A DNA stretch of 64,000 nt from Arion vulgaris (lineage: Eukaryota; Mollusca; Gastropoda; Stylommatophora; Arionidae), in assembly GCA_020796225.1 (NCBI GenBank), contig CM036758.1, positions 24,346,397 through 24,410,396 of the forward strand. The letters run 5' to 3'. Below the pieces are notes generated by a model, which was not told where the DNA came from, did no database searches, and saw nothing but the letters and a program-made list of their open reading frames with translations. The translations under genes were made by a program, and so were the position numbers. Below, piece after piece: positions 42,040 through 53,335 of the stretch; the stretch's first letter is position 1, and each line of letters begins with the position of its first letter.

Positions 42040-45000
42040 ACACTGTCATAACAGCAAGACCACTATTAGAACAGTAAGACACACTATCAAAACAGCAAGC
42101 CACACTGTCATAACAGCAAGATCACTATTAGAACTGCAAGACACACTGTCATAACAGCAAGACCACTATTAGAACAGCAAGACACACTATTAGGACAGTA
42201 AGACACACTATTAGAACGGCAAGACACACTATAAAAACAGCAGGACACACTATTAAAACAGCAATACACACTGTCAGAACATCAATACACACTATCAGAA
42301 CATCAATACACACTGTCCGAACATCAATACACACTGTCAGAACATCAATACACACTGTCAGAACATCAATACACACTGTCAGAACATCAATACACACTGT
42401 CAGAAAATCAATACACACTGTCCGAACATCAATACACACTATCAGAACATCAATACACACTGTCCGAACATCAATACACACTGTCAGAACATCAATACAC
42501 ACTATCAGAACATCAATACACACTGTCAGAACATCAATACACACTGTCCGAACATCAATACACACTATCAGAACATCAATACACACTGTCCGAACATCAA
42601 TACACACTGTCAGAACATCAATACACACTATCAGAACATCAATACACACTATCAGAACATCAATACACACTGTCAGAACATCAATACACACTGTCAGAAC
42701 ATCAATACACACTATCAGAACAGCAATACACACTGTCAGAACATCAATACACACTATCAGAACAGCAATACACACTGTCAGAACATCAATACACACTATC
42801 AGAACAGCAATACACACTGTCAGAACATCAATACACACTATCAGAACAGCAATACACACTGTCAGAACATCAATACACACTGTCCGAACATCAATACACA
42901 CTATCAGAACATCAATACAACTATCAGAACATCAATACACACTATCAGAACATCAATACACACTGTCAGAACATCAATACACACTATCAGAACATCAATA
43001 CACACTGTCAGAACATCAATACACACTGTCAGAACATCAATATACACTGTCAGAACATCAATACACACTATCAGAACATCAATACACACTGTCAGAACAT
43101 CAATACACACTGTCCGAACATCAATACACACTGTCAGAATAACAATACACACTGTCCGAACATCAATACACACTATCAGAACATCAATACACACTGTCCG
43201 AACATCAATACACACTGTCAGAACATCAATACACACTGTCCGAACATCAATACACACTGTCCGAACATCAATACACACTGTCCGAACATCAATACACACT
43301 GTCAGAACATCAATACACACTATCAGAACATCAATACACACTATCAGAACATCAATACACACTATCAGAACATCAATACACACTGTCAGAACATCAATAC
43401 ACACTATCAGACATCAATACACATCATCAGAACATCAATACACACTGTCAGAACATCAATACACACTATCAGGACATCAATACACACTATCAGAACATCA
43501 ATACACACTGTCAGAACATCAATACACACTGTCCGAACATCAATACACACTGTCAGAACATCAATACACACTATCAGAACATCAATACACACTATCAGAA
43601 CATCAATACACACTGTCAGAACATCAATACACACTATCAGGACATCAATACACACTATCAGAACATCAATACACACTGTCAGAACATCAATACACACTAT
43701 CAGGACATCAATACACACTATCAGAACATCAATACACACTATCAGAACATCAATACACACTGTCCGAACATCAATACACACTGTCAGAACATCAATACAC
43801 ACTGTCAGAATAACAATACACACTGTCAGAAAATCAATACACACTGTCAGAACATCAATACACACTGTCAGAACATCAATACACACTGTCCGAACATCAA
43901 TACACACTGTCAGAACATCAATACACACTATCAGAACATCAATACACACTGTCAGAACATCAATACACACTGTCCGAACATCAATACACACTATCAGAAC
44001 ATCAATACACACTGTCCGAACATCAATACACACTGTCAGAACATCAATACACACTGTCAGAACATCAATACACACTATCAGAACATCAATACACACTATC
44101 AGAACATCAATACACACTGTCAGAACATCAATACACACTGTCAGAACATCAATACACACTATCAGAACAGCAATACACACTGTCAGAACATCAATACACA
44201 CTATCAGAACAGCAATACACACTGTCAGAACATCAATACACACTATCAGAACAGCAATACACACTATCAGAACATCAATACACACTATCAGAACAGCAAT
44301 ACACACTGTCAGAACATCAATACACACTGTCCGAACATCAATACACACTATCAGAACATCAATACACACTATCAGAACATCAATACACACTATCAGAACA
44401 TCAATACACACTATCAGAACATCAATACACACTATCAGAACATCAATACACACTGTCAGAACATCAATACACACTGTCAGAACATCAATACACACTGTCA
44501 GAACATCAATATACACTATCAGAACATCAATACACACTGTCAGAACATCAATACACACTGTCCGAACATCAATACACACTGTCAGAATAACAATACACAC
44601 TGTCCGAACATCAATACACACTATCAGAACATCAATACACACTGTCCGAACATCAATACACACTGTCAGAACATCAATACACACTGTCTGAACATCAATA
44701 CACACTGTCCGAACATCAATACACACTGTCCGAACATCAATACACACTGTCAGAACATCAATACACACTATCAGAACATCAATACACACTATCAGAACAT
44801 CAATACACACTATCAGAACATCAATACACACTGTCAGAACATCAATACACACTATCAGGACATCAATACACACTATCAGAACATCAATACACACTGTCAG
44901 AACATCAATACACACTATCAGGACATCAATACACACTATCAGAACATCAATACACACTGTCAGAACATCAATACACACTGTCCGAACATCAATACACACT

Positions 45001-45715
45001 GTCAGAACATCAATACACACTATCAGAACATCAATACACACTATCAGAACATCAATACACACTATCAGAACATCAATACACACTGTCAGAACATCAATAC
45101 ACACTATCAGAACATCAATACACACTGTCAGAACATCAATACACACTATCAGGATATCAATACACACTATCAGAACATCAATACACACTATCAGAACATC
45201 AATACACACTGTCCGAACATCAATACACACTGTCAGAACATCAATACACACTGTCAGAATAACAATACACACTGTCAGAACATCAATACACACTATCAGA
45301 ACATCAATACACACTGTCAGAACATCAATACACACTGTCAGAACATCAATACACACTGTCAGAACATCAATACACACTGTCCGAACATCAATACACACTG
45401 TCAGAACATCAATACACACTATCAGAACATCAATACACACTATCAGGACATCAATACACACTATCAGAACAGCAATACACACTGTCAGGACATCAATACA
45501 CACTATCAGAACATCAATACACACTGTCAGAACATCAATACACACTGTCAGAACATCAATACACACTATCAGAACATCAATACACACTGTCAGGACATCA
45601 ATACACACTGTCCGAACATCAATACACACTGTCAGAACATAAATACACACTGTCCGAACATCAATACACACTGTCCGAACATCAATACACACTGTCAGAA
45701 CATAAATACACACTG
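42040..45715. repeat. 21 bp tandem array 'acatcaatacacactgtcaga', ~175 copies
   Basis: A 3.7-kb array filling most of the TM11-TM12 intron. Copies differ at a few fixed sites (ctgtc/ctatc, agaac/cgaac/aggac, catcaa/cagcaa). The left edge (42040-42260) is a decayed subtype with 'aacagcaagacacact'. Rare marker units ('gtcagaataac', 'caatatacac') recur ~1.45 kb apart. Minus-strand ORFs of 820, 250 and 166 codons are pure VCIDVLT repeats and not genes. Confidence 0.97.
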
Positions 45716-46079
45716 TCATAACAACAAGAGAATTAAAGAAAAAAGTAGCAATAACACATCTAAACACAAAAAGACACACAGTTATAACATCAGCAAGACA
45801 TGCAACACCACACAATGTTGAAACTGCTACAGCACACACAATCACAGTGGCTACAGCCCATATGGCCACAACAGTAACATTACACAGTCAAACTACGTAT
45901 GGTAACAAATACAGAATATTGTAATTTATTTGTAGGTCATGCAACTGGACTTACCTGTGCCTCTGAATAACAGTATGATTTTTTCTTTCGTAAACACAAT
46001 ATTTAAAAAAGTTAAACTTGTAGTCAGTATTAATTTAGTTTTCATCTGTTCTTCTTTTTATTCATGTTACTAATAATCA

Positions 46080-46275
46080 TAGTGATCGTCTGTAGCTAAA
46101 GCGGTAGTGAGTCGATCACAAACCTAAGCGTACCTGGTTCAAACCCCACCGTCGGCAAGTTTGAAGCAAATTCGTTTCCGTGGGATTTTTACAAAAAGGT
46201 AAAATAGACCTCACCGTTCAGAAAGCAATGGCAAACTACTGAACGTATACGTGGTGAAGGATATTCTACGATTTT
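46080..46275 (+). mobile_element. SINE, tRNA-like head
   Basis: Head 'gtctgtagctaaagcgg', 'tagtgagtcgatcac' and 'cctggttcaaaccccacc' (box B), body 'atagacctcaccgttcag', 'aaagcaatggcaaactactg' and 'acgtatacgtggtg'. Reverse copies at 4250-4475 and 62870-63085. 45720-46080 holds no supported exon. Confidence 0.78.
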
Positions 46276-46403
46276 CATTTTTAACAAATAATATTATTTT
46301 ATTATTTTCATTGCAATAGTCACATGACGATCACGCCTCCATAGTCATTAGTCAGATGTGCCCCAAGATATAGAAACGTTGGATAGCAGTGTTCTAAGAG
46401 ATT

Positions 46404-46612
46404 TACTTACCAGAACAAAGATAGGAGTGTTCCACTTACCACAACAAAGATAGGAGTGTTCCACTTACCAGAACAAAGATAGGAGTGTTCCACTTACCAG
46501 AACAAAGATAGGAGTGTTCCACTTACCAGAACAAAGATAGGAGTGTTCCACTTACCAGAACAAAGATAGGAGTGTTCCACTTACCAGAACAAAGACAGGA
46601 GTGACGTACTTC
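46404..46612. repeat. 29 bp tandem repeat spanning an exon end and its splice donor, 7 copies
   Basis: Unit 'cttaccagaacaaagatagg' + 'agtgttcca'. The rightmost copy overlaps the last bases of the TM11 exon and its donor; six more follow into the intron, each keeping a GTAAG donor on the minus strand (exon-type ends at 46585, 46556, 46527, 46498, 46469, 46440 and 46411). Confidence 0.93.
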
Positions 46613-46685
46613 CACATATACTTCCACACAATGTTAGGTCTGTACCCAATCATTGCCTCCACATCTTTGTACAGCCTGTCTGTGC
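46585..46685 (-). CDS. SLC6 transporter exon, TM10-TM11 loop and start of TM11
   Basis: A 101-base exon after 'gttcatgtag' and before 'gtaagtgg'. With the carried G it reads GTDRLYKDVEAMIGYRPNIV then WKYMWKYVTPVFVL. The family has 'YG..R...DI..M+G..P...W+..W.++.P.+', an exact structural match. Phase 1 in, 0 out. The donor is the first of seven tandem copies (see 46404-46612). Use of any of the others would reach an in-frame TAA ten codons past the first, so only this donor keeps the protein open. Confidence 0.92.
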
Positions 46686-46879
46686 CTACATGAACAAGCA
46701 AGTTTTAGTATACTGTTGTGTGATCATCATATAAAGTCGAAAGCAATCAACCAGACATCTAGACAAACAACAAAACAGTCAGACTCCCTCAGCAAATTAG
46801 ATAAAAACACAACCAAACAGTTATGAAAAAATATTCAAATTAGCTAAACGCATCCAGATATCATCATCATCGTCATTGG

Positions 46880-47050
46880 GGTCGGCGATAGCAAGGTTGA
46901 TAACGCGCTCCTCTAGTGACCACATGTCGTGTAATTTCCGGGGTTCGAAGCTAGCTTGTGTCAAAACCTGTGTACGCACGGTATGTGGTTGGGCTAGATT
47001 AAATGATAATCATTTACTTGGGGATCTAAATTACAGGTACCCCTGAAGTT
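46880..47050 (+). mobile_element. tRNA-like SINE
   Basis: 'ggtcggcgatagcaaggttg', 'ataacgcgctcctctag' and box-B-like 'ccggggttcgaagctag', then 'tgtacgcacggtatgtg' and 'ggtacccctgaagttgg'. Single copy in the window. Confidence 0.55.
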
Positions 47051-47217
47051 GGAGTAAGGCTCAACTGAGTAGCAAGAGACATATGTAAAAAGGAAAGGAA
47101 GTCTTCCGTAAAATCAGTAAAATGTGCCATATTAGCCGCCACGACTACGCCTAAATTAATAGCGGGCGAACGAAAAACGATAAACTTATTTTTACGTGAC
47201 ACACATTAAAAACTCAC

Positions 47218-47317
47218 CATAAACCCAAGACAGGACCACAATCTCAGTGAAGACAAGGAACGTGACAGAGAAGCTGGCGATGTACCAGTCCATTAGGTTT
47301 AAAAGGTATGAACCGCC
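47218..47317 (-). CDS. SLC6 transporter exon with TM10
   Basis: A 100-base exon after 'tctaaccag' and before 'gtgagttt'. It reads GGSYLLNLMDWYIASFSVTF then LVFTEIVVLSWVY plus one base. The family has 'GG.YVFQL+D.Y.A....+...+.E.+.++WVYG'. TM10 carries the extracellular-gate Asp next to the substrate path; the 'LMDWY' Asp is in that place. Phase 0 in (from 'GIPLTLQ'), one base out. Strong. Confidence 0.93.
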
Positions 47318-47389
47318 CTGGTTAGAACAGAAAAATGACTGCCATTGTTTATACATATATGAGTTATTTAGTGACATTGTAGATAAACA

Positions 47390-47870
47390 TACGCGTCATT
47401 TATTGACAGTGTCCATACTGACACATACCATTTGTTGACAGTGTCCATACAGAAGCACATTATTTGTTGACAGTGCCATATCTGTATGACAAAATGTGTA
47501 TGACATTTTAATTGATTGATATGACCATTCTCATTTCACTTCTGTGAGTAACCCTGTGTGTTCCAATCTGTTTCTTACACAGGGAGTTCTGAGCGGCATT
47601 GCATGAACTCCGTAGCACCGGCGTGGATTCCCGATGTAATTTAGAAGATGGTGCAAATATTTGTTAGGAATTTTATTTGCTAATCTTTTTAATGAAAACT
47701 AAGTGACACATATTTCTCTAATGAGACACATATAATTTATTGACAGTGTCCATACTTAGACATATCATTTATTGACAGTGTCCATACATAGACATATCAT
47801 TTATTGACAGTGTCCATACATAGACATATAATTTATGTATTTAATAACCGTGCTCATATACATATAAGAT
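47390..47870. repeat. 28 bp repeat 'tttattgacagtgtccatac' interrupted by a SINE
   Basis: Copies at 47395-47500 and 47725-47870. Between them (47530-47700) is a minus-orientation SINE 3' part ('aactccgtagcaccggcg', 'atgtaatttagaagatgg') of the 15405 family. Confidence 0.8.
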
Positions 47871-47892
47871 GCATGTCGTTTATGGACAGTAT

Positions 47893-47898
47893 TTAGAC

Positions 47899-47936
<38 letters not shown>
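47893..47936. repeat. (AT)n microsatellite
   Basis: About 20 AT dinucleotides. Confidence 0.95.
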
Positions 47937-47939
<3 letters not shown>

Positions 47940-47999
47940 CTTTTCGTCTTTACAGATGGTCAATTAGCAAGTGTTTTACTGTGACAACTTCTGAGTTTT

Positions 48000-49340
48000 T
48001 GCTTTTCTCTCAAGTCTTTCAGCTCATACATAAGTCTCTTCTCAAAAGACTGCGCCCTTGCGCAATATCGCTTTCCACACAACTCTGTCATCAGCCAGTT
48101 TTTCCCATTTGCTGGGACCTATAGAAAAGTTTTTCATTGAGGCCTTGCAGACATCTTTATATATCCTTCCTTTCGTTCGCTTGAAATATGTCTATATATT
48201 CAATGTTGTCTCTTGTATGAACTTCACTGTCTTTTGTAGCTCAGACAGAGGTCAGTGTAGTTTTATGTCGAGTGTTGTTTCGTTAGGCCAGTGAGTTTGC
48301 CTCAGTGTATCATATTTGGGGCAGTCTTGAAGTGTGTGCTCTGCAGTCTGGTTTGCCTGTCCACATGTACACATGGCTGAATTGCCAATCTTGAATTTTG
48401 TATACATGTGGCTGCGGAGCCGATTGTGTCCTGTTCTAAGGCGCAGAATGACAACTTGTTCCAATCTGCTCATATTATAGTAATCGTCTTGTGTTGGTAT
48501 TTGTGGCTTTCTCATTGATTTAATCATCCTTTTCTTTTGGTGGTAGGTAACTGGCACATCCGGCTGCTCTCCTGCAGCACCTTCCTGGCCAATCGGTCTG
48601 CTGTTTCATTTCCTGGTATTCCACAGTGAGAGGGTATCCACTGCAAGACGACCCTGCGATGCTTGGACAATTTAGGCAGTAGGGTCTGTAGACCTGGCAA
48701 TTTTCTGGACTGAAGTGCTTGGAGTGCTGATTTTGCATCAGTCAAAATACAACAGGTTGAGGATCGGGTCTGGTATTCAACAGTTTTTCAGTTGCCACCT
48801 TGATTGCCTGAATTTCTGCATCATAGTTGTGACAGAATTTCCCGTTGGTACTTTAATCGCATCTCTAGCGTTGTTTGGGTATTCTATGTACACTCCTGCT
48901 CCTCCATTCTTCACTGCATTTTCTGCTGACCCATCCGTGTATACCCGGACCCAGAGGTCATGTGGGTATTCTTCATCAAGTAAACTGAGAGTGACTGTCT
49001 TGCGTTGTATGCTGTTCTGCTCATCCTTGTCGAATATTCCTTTCACTTCTGTCTGGATACATACTTCTGGTTCAGTCTCCTCTCTCCAAGGGGTTTGCTC
49101 TGGATCTTTATATATGAGCAGTAGTCTGTTCCGGGGCTCTTCCTCCGAAAGTACACAAAACAACATTTGTTTTGGTATGCGACAAGGTTCCATTCTTCCC
49201 ACATGCCCCAATCATATTAGTCGTCCACTGCTGAGCATGCCAATGGTGGAAGGCAGGTTTGCACGTTGCAATACTTCAGAGTTGGTTATCTTGTCGTACC
49301 ACCTGATGTTCATAATCTTGCGGAGACATCGAAGGTGAAA
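48000..49340 (-). mobile_element. Jockey/I-like LINE fragment with RNase H domain
   Basis: Minus frames: '[17 protein letters not shown]' and 'GHVGRMEPCRIPKQML' (RT end); 'VRVYTDGSAENAVKNGGAGV' (RNase H, first Asp); 'TDAKSALQALQSRKLPG' (second Asp); 'VLQWIPSHCGIPGNETADRL' (the SH..I.GNE.AD motif); then 'LRTGHNRLRSHMYTKFKIGN', 'CTCGQANQTAEHTLQDCPKY'. Domain order fits the RNase H-bearing LINE clades. Frame changes near 48770 and 48550; 5' truncated; RT palm absent. Confidence 0.87.
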
Positions 49341-49429
49341 GATGTTATGTAGACATATAACAATAATAAATAATAATCTCTTCAGCTCCCTATGGATCAC
49401 AGGTACACACAAACATACATCACTTCTAC

Positions 49430-49600
49430 CTGCACTAAGCTATGAGTGTCATTTCTTCTCATCCACCATACGTCCTTTACAACTTTCTTCTGCCTGAAAT
49501 ATGAAGTTTTCCACTCTGTTTCTCTTTCAGTGTGGGTTCCAGAACAAGTCTTGTATACTATTTACTAGTCTTAATGTATGTCCTGTCCAACGTCAGCGTC
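49430..49600 (-). mobile_element. Possible LINE tail remnant
   Basis: Antisense text 'KTEWKTSYFRQKKVVKDVW' resembles the tail of the fragment at 61660-62000 ('gtgggttccagaaca' shared). Weak. Confidence 0.4.
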
Positions 49601-49639
49601 TGTTATGAAGTTCTTGTTTCACTGTTGCTTCCTATGTAT

Positions 49640-50155
49640 GTATTTATATGTGTATATGTGTGTGTGTGTATATGGGTGTGCATTTATGTATTTGTGTATG
49701 TACGTATTTATATGTATGTGTGTATGTATGTATGTGTATGTGTGTGTATATGTGTGTATATGTGTGTGTATGTGTGTGTGCATGTGTGTGTGTGTGTGTG
49801 TGTATATGTGTATGTATTTATATGTATGTATTTTGTGTATTTGTATATGTATGTGTGTATGTGGGTGTGTGGTGCGTAGTGCATGCGTGCGTGCGTGTAT
49901 GTATGGATGTGTGTGTCGTGCGGTGGGCTGTGTGGTATGGTGCGTGTGGTGCTGTTGTATGTATGTGTTGTATGTATGTTGTATGTATGTGTGTATGTAT
50001 GTGTTCTATGTATGTGTTGTATGATGTTGTATGTATGTTGTATGTTGATGTTGTATGTATGTATGCATGTATGTATGTATGTATGTATGCATGTATGTAT
50101 GTATGTATGTATGTATGTATGTATGTATGTATGTATGCATGTATGTATGTATATG
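49640..50155. repeat. (TGTA)n / (TG)n microsatellite
   Basis: Tetranucleotide 'tgta' with 'tgtg' and rare 'tgca' interruptions; pure at 50040-50150. ORFs here are artefacts. Confidence 0.95.
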
Positions 50156-50426
50156 GCGTGGACAATTGTACTAAGTATATCAAGAAGCATAGGAACTATA
50201 TGTTGCAATGACTAGCTATTATCAATCGCACTATCGAACACGATGGTAAGGCTGTACCATGGATGCTGCAGGCAGCTAGATAGTGGATAACAATAGGAAG
50301 AGCATTCAGACCTAGCAACGGAACGAACAATTTAAAAGTATCTGCAGGAAAATATAATAAACAATAAGAAAATAATTGATCGTATAAATGACAACAACGC
50401 CACATGACAACAGTTGCTATGGTTAC

Positions 50427-50561
50427 CTGTAACGTAAGGGGAATTCCCAGAATAAAGCTGACGAGGCAGATTGAGCCCATTAGCAACGTCTTCCTAGAAG
50501 TCAGCACATGATTAGGAAAACAGTCTATCATGGCTGCACATAAGGCTTGGATGTGTACAAA
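50427..50561 (-). CDS. SLC6 transporter exon with TM9
   Basis: A 135-base exon (45 codons, phase 0/0) after 'tgggttacacag' and before 'gtaaccat'. It reads FVHIQALCAAMIDCFPNHVL, TSRKTLLMGSICLVSFILGI and PLTLQ. The family has 'F...E....++.D.FP...+R.+R......C...FL+GL.+.T.' between TM8 and TM10. The 'DCFP' and 'ILGIP' anchors are clear. The usual Glu after the aromatic residue is Gln here (FVHIQ), a mild deviation. Confidence 0.92.
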
Positions 50562-50719
50562 CTGTGTAACCCAATAACAAGAAACGATTAAACTAATACA
50601 TTACATGTTTACTAACTCTAACAGACACGCTGGTAACTACACACTGTGTCGACTTATTCTAATCAGAAGGACAAAATAATATTTCCACACTTTGTGTATA
50701 CTGGCTCTAGCTAGAAGTA

Positions 50720-51000
50720 CAATATGACAGCTACACTTTCTATTTCTGCTGACTCCTGCTATTTATTTATTTGTGAATCTCAGATTATTTATGTCAAATT
50801 CGCTTCCTTGTTTTATCTCTATCCTCAACTAAACACAAAATTATTCGTCTCTCACGTTCATTACCAACCAACAAATTACTCCTTCCCCATTTCCAAGAAA
50901 CATAATTATTTCTCCTCCCATTTCTAACAAGACACTCTTCCTTCCATTTCCATTAATATAATTACTTTCTCCACCATTTCCTAGCAACAACGATTACTCC
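50720..51000. repeat. CT-rich degenerate repeats ('attactcctcccatttc')
   Basis: Loose 25-35 bp repeats of 'attacttcctcccatttcc' type that resume at 51270-51450 after the element at 51000-51270, so that element seems to have inserted into them. Confidence 0.65.
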
Positions 51001-51270
51001 TCCCATTACAGAGTCGATATCATCAATGCGTTACGCTCTCAATTATATGACATGGGCACGTCTCAGACACTGGAACGAGTTCGAGAATTAAGCGTTAAGT
51101 TTGGACATGCCAGACAGTGTCGTCTTCGTGGTAGAGAGAGAAGATATAGTAATCAACTTCTCATGGGTACGGTGAGCAAATGGACTTTAAGATGGCTGCT
51201 GCAGCGGAGGACAGAGCATGCATGGGAATGCCCAATGTGCCGTGACGTCGATCGCATAACATAACATAAC
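51000..51270 (+). mobile_element. Interspersed repeat with ORF-like core
   Basis: Continuous frame with 'RVDIINALRSQLYDMG', 'LERVRELSVKFGHARQCRLR', 'GTVSKWTLRWLLQRRTEHAW' and 'ECPMCRDVDRIT'. It resembles 13230-13575 and 32300-32640 along most of its length. It ends 'cataacataacataac', like 13560-13575 in reverse. Confidence 0.72.
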
Positions 51271-51481
51271 TCCTTCCATTCTCCATTAATATACTTACTT
51301 TCCCACCATTTCCTAGCTAAAAAGATTACTCCTCCCATTCGCCATTAACATAATTACTCCTCCTTCCTTTTCTTGTCTAATATAATACAACTTCATATCT
51401 ACAATCAACACAATTATTCCTTCTCCCGTTTCCCACTAACACAGTTACTTCCTCCCATCCCCTGCCTATGCACCCACTTAC

Positions 51482-51594
51482 CTGACTGTCCAGTCCTACA
51501 GAAAACAACATTAGAAAGAAGAGCACTGACCAGATCTGAGGGAGGGACAGTGTAGACAGGGCAGCAGGGTATGTGATGAACACTAGTCCTGGGC
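51482..51594 (-). CDS. SLC6 transporter exon with TM8
   Basis: A 113-base exon after 'tctcacctcaag' and before 'gtaagtgg'. The carried G gives Gly, then [20 protein letters not shown] and [17 protein letters not shown]. The family has 'GPGLAFI.YPEAL...P....W+.LFF.ML..LG+D+QF'. '[14 protein letters not shown]' is TM8, which lines the substrate and Na2 sites (Asp and Ser near its end). The Glu of 'YPEA' is Ala here. Phase 2 bases in, 0 out. Confidence 0.94.
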
Positions 51595-51739
51595 CTTGAG
51601 GTGAGAAACATGATGATGATAAATATGTAACAGGTAAGTCCATTATTCATTCTCGTAATCATAGAAACAATGACATCAATTCTAAGCTCCATTTTTGTAG
51701 GTCTCAATAAGGTATATTAAGGTGGGAAAGGGGAGGAAG

Positions 51740-51960
51740 GGGGAGTCTCAGTGGATAATTGGTTAAGACGATTGCTATGCGTTCTGAAGGGTATGGTTTC
51801 GAATTTAGATCGCGTCATTCAATGTTTTTTTTTATCGTAGGTCCCTAGAATTGCTGCTAGAGCTACGGAGTTCGTGCTCTTGGTACGTGGCTTGTCATTT
51901 CTGCCTAGAGGGACGAAGCCGTATGGAGAAAACCCGTACAATGAAGTCAATCCTTCACCT
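51740..51960 (+). mobile_element. tRNA-derived SINE, near-complete
   Basis: Head 'gtctcagtggataattgg', 'ttaagacgattgctatgcg' and box-B-like 'ggtttcgaatttag', a T-run, then 'gagctacggagttcgtgc', 'acgaagccgtatggag' and 'cccgtacaatgaagtcaatc'. Gives the head-to-tail order of this family. Confidence 0.75.
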
Positions 51961-52136
51961 GTATACACTTCACCTGTATACACTTCACCTGTATACACTT
52001 CACCTGTATACACTTCACCTGTGTACACTTCACCTGTATACACTTCACCTGTATACACTTCACCTGTATACACTTCACCTGTATACACTTCACCTGTATA
52101 TACTTCACCTGTATACACTTCACCTGTATACACTTG
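51955..52136. repeat. 15 bp tandem repeat 'cttcacctgtataca', ~12 copies
   Basis: Almost perfect. It starts at the SINE 3' end, whose last bases ('caatccttcacct') contribute the first unit, so the array probably grew from the SINE tail. Confidence 0.94.
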
Positions 52137-52309
52137 TAATAAAAAGACTGGCAACTAGAGATCAAATTATTATTTTACAAATAGATATATTAGTCAAACT
52201 ATGAGACAAGATACTTCGTTAAAAACATCTTGGATGGTAAGATAGAAGACAGGAGAGCAAGGGGAAAACATAGAAACAATTCTGTAGGAAACATCAAGAA
52301 ACAGAGGAT

Positions 52310-52810
52310 GGAGGAGAGAATGAAACAGCATGAAGAAAACACAGAGAATGGAAAAGAAAGGGGAGAAAATAGTAAATGAAACAGAGCATGGAGAAAACAG
52401 ATAATGAAACAGAGCATGGAGAAAACAGATAATGAAACAGAGCATGAAGAAAACACAGAGAATGGAAAAGAAAGGGGAGAAAACAGAGAATGAAACAGAA
52501 CATGAAGAAAACAGAGAATGAAACAGAACATGAAGAAAACAGAGAATGAAACAGAACATGAAGAAAACAGATAATGAAACAGAACATGAAGAAAACAGAG
52601 AATGAAACAGAACATGAAGAAAATAGAAAATGAAACAGAACATGAAGAAAACAGAGAATGAAACAGAACATGAAGAAAACAGAGAATGAAACAGAACATG
52701 AAGAAAACAGAGAATGAAACAGAACATGAAGAAAACAGAGAATTAAACAGAACATGAAGAAAACAGAGAATTAAACAGAACATGAAGAAAACAGAGAATG
52801 AAACAGAGCA
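52310..52810. repeat. 28 bp tandem array 'gaaacagaacatgaagaaaa'
   Basis: About 17 copies with 'cagagaat', 'cagataat' and 'tagaaaat' variants. Left part (52310-52490) includes a longer 'ggaaaagaaaggggagaaa' subtype. Minus ORFs of Phe/Cys/Leu repeats are artefacts, though one reads into the TM7 exon region out of frame. Confidence 0.92.
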
Positions 52811-53026
52811 TGGAATTTGTAAAATACTGAGAAATATTATGTAGCATACATATAATAAAACAGAGGACGGAATAGAGAATAAAACGCTCAGAGATTGGAA
52901 GGAAAATTGAAGAAATATTGAAGACAACGTAAAGAGAAAAGAACAAGCAGAGATTGAAAAGAAGATGGAATTCATAGAATATAAAAAGAACGAACACAAA
53001 CAGAAAAAATAACAGACGCGTCTTAC

Positions 53027-53151
53027 CTTCATCAACTACACTGTCGATGCTTTTGCCTGAAGTATAAGCCATGTTTCCCAGGAAGGCAAAGATGACAAGA
53101 CCAGCAAAGACACTGGTTAGACAGTCCAGGACTGGTAGTATGAGAGCGTCC
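53027..53151 (-). CDS. SLC6 transporter exon with TM7
   Basis: A 125-base exon after 'attgtctgcag' and before 'gtaagacg'. It reads (R)DALILPVLDCLTSVFAGLVI, FAFLGNMAYTSGKSIDSVVD and E plus one base. The family has 'RDA.......+..TSVFAGFVIFS.LGFMA...G..+..V...GPGL'. Asn/Ser of 'N.CTS' contribute to the Na1/Cl- sites in SLC6; here the position reads 'DCLTS', so Asp replaces Asn, worth noting. Phases agree with both neighbours. Confidence 0.94.
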
Positions 53152-53204
53152 CTGCAGACAATAGAATAAACATAACATTAGCATTTTCAGACTTAACAAC
53201 ATAT

Positions 53205-53335
53205 CCTAGTATGCAGGAGGTAGGAGGGCAAATTCCTTTTCCTCGCTTGTGGTACGTCTAGTGTGGGATTGAATCCACAACCATCTTGTGTCCGAGTGGA
53301 ATATGCATTACGGTAACTCGTCCCACCCTTGCAGA
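53205..53335 (-). mobile_element. SINE fragment (tRNA-like, minus)
   Basis: 'gtgtgggattgaatccacaa' and 'gtgtccgagtggaatatgc' match 31060-31175 and, reversed, 62660-62790. Confidence 0.65.

Noticed and set aside
43407..45869. 820-codon minus-strand ORF (VCIDVLT repeats)
   Set aside because: It is the 21-bp intronic array read in one of its open phases; 21 is a multiple of three and no unit contains a stop in that frame. The sequence lies inside an SLC6 intron.
45955..45985. Possible micro-exon between SLC6 TM11 and TM12 exons
   Set aside because: An AG...GTAAGT pair encloses about 8 bases on minus, but the TM11 and TM12 exons already join in phase and match the family without a gap.
52199..53035. 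278-codon minus ORF rich in Phe, Cys, Ser
   Set aside because: Read-through of the 28-bp array in the intron next to the TM7 exon, in a frame that does not encode TM7.
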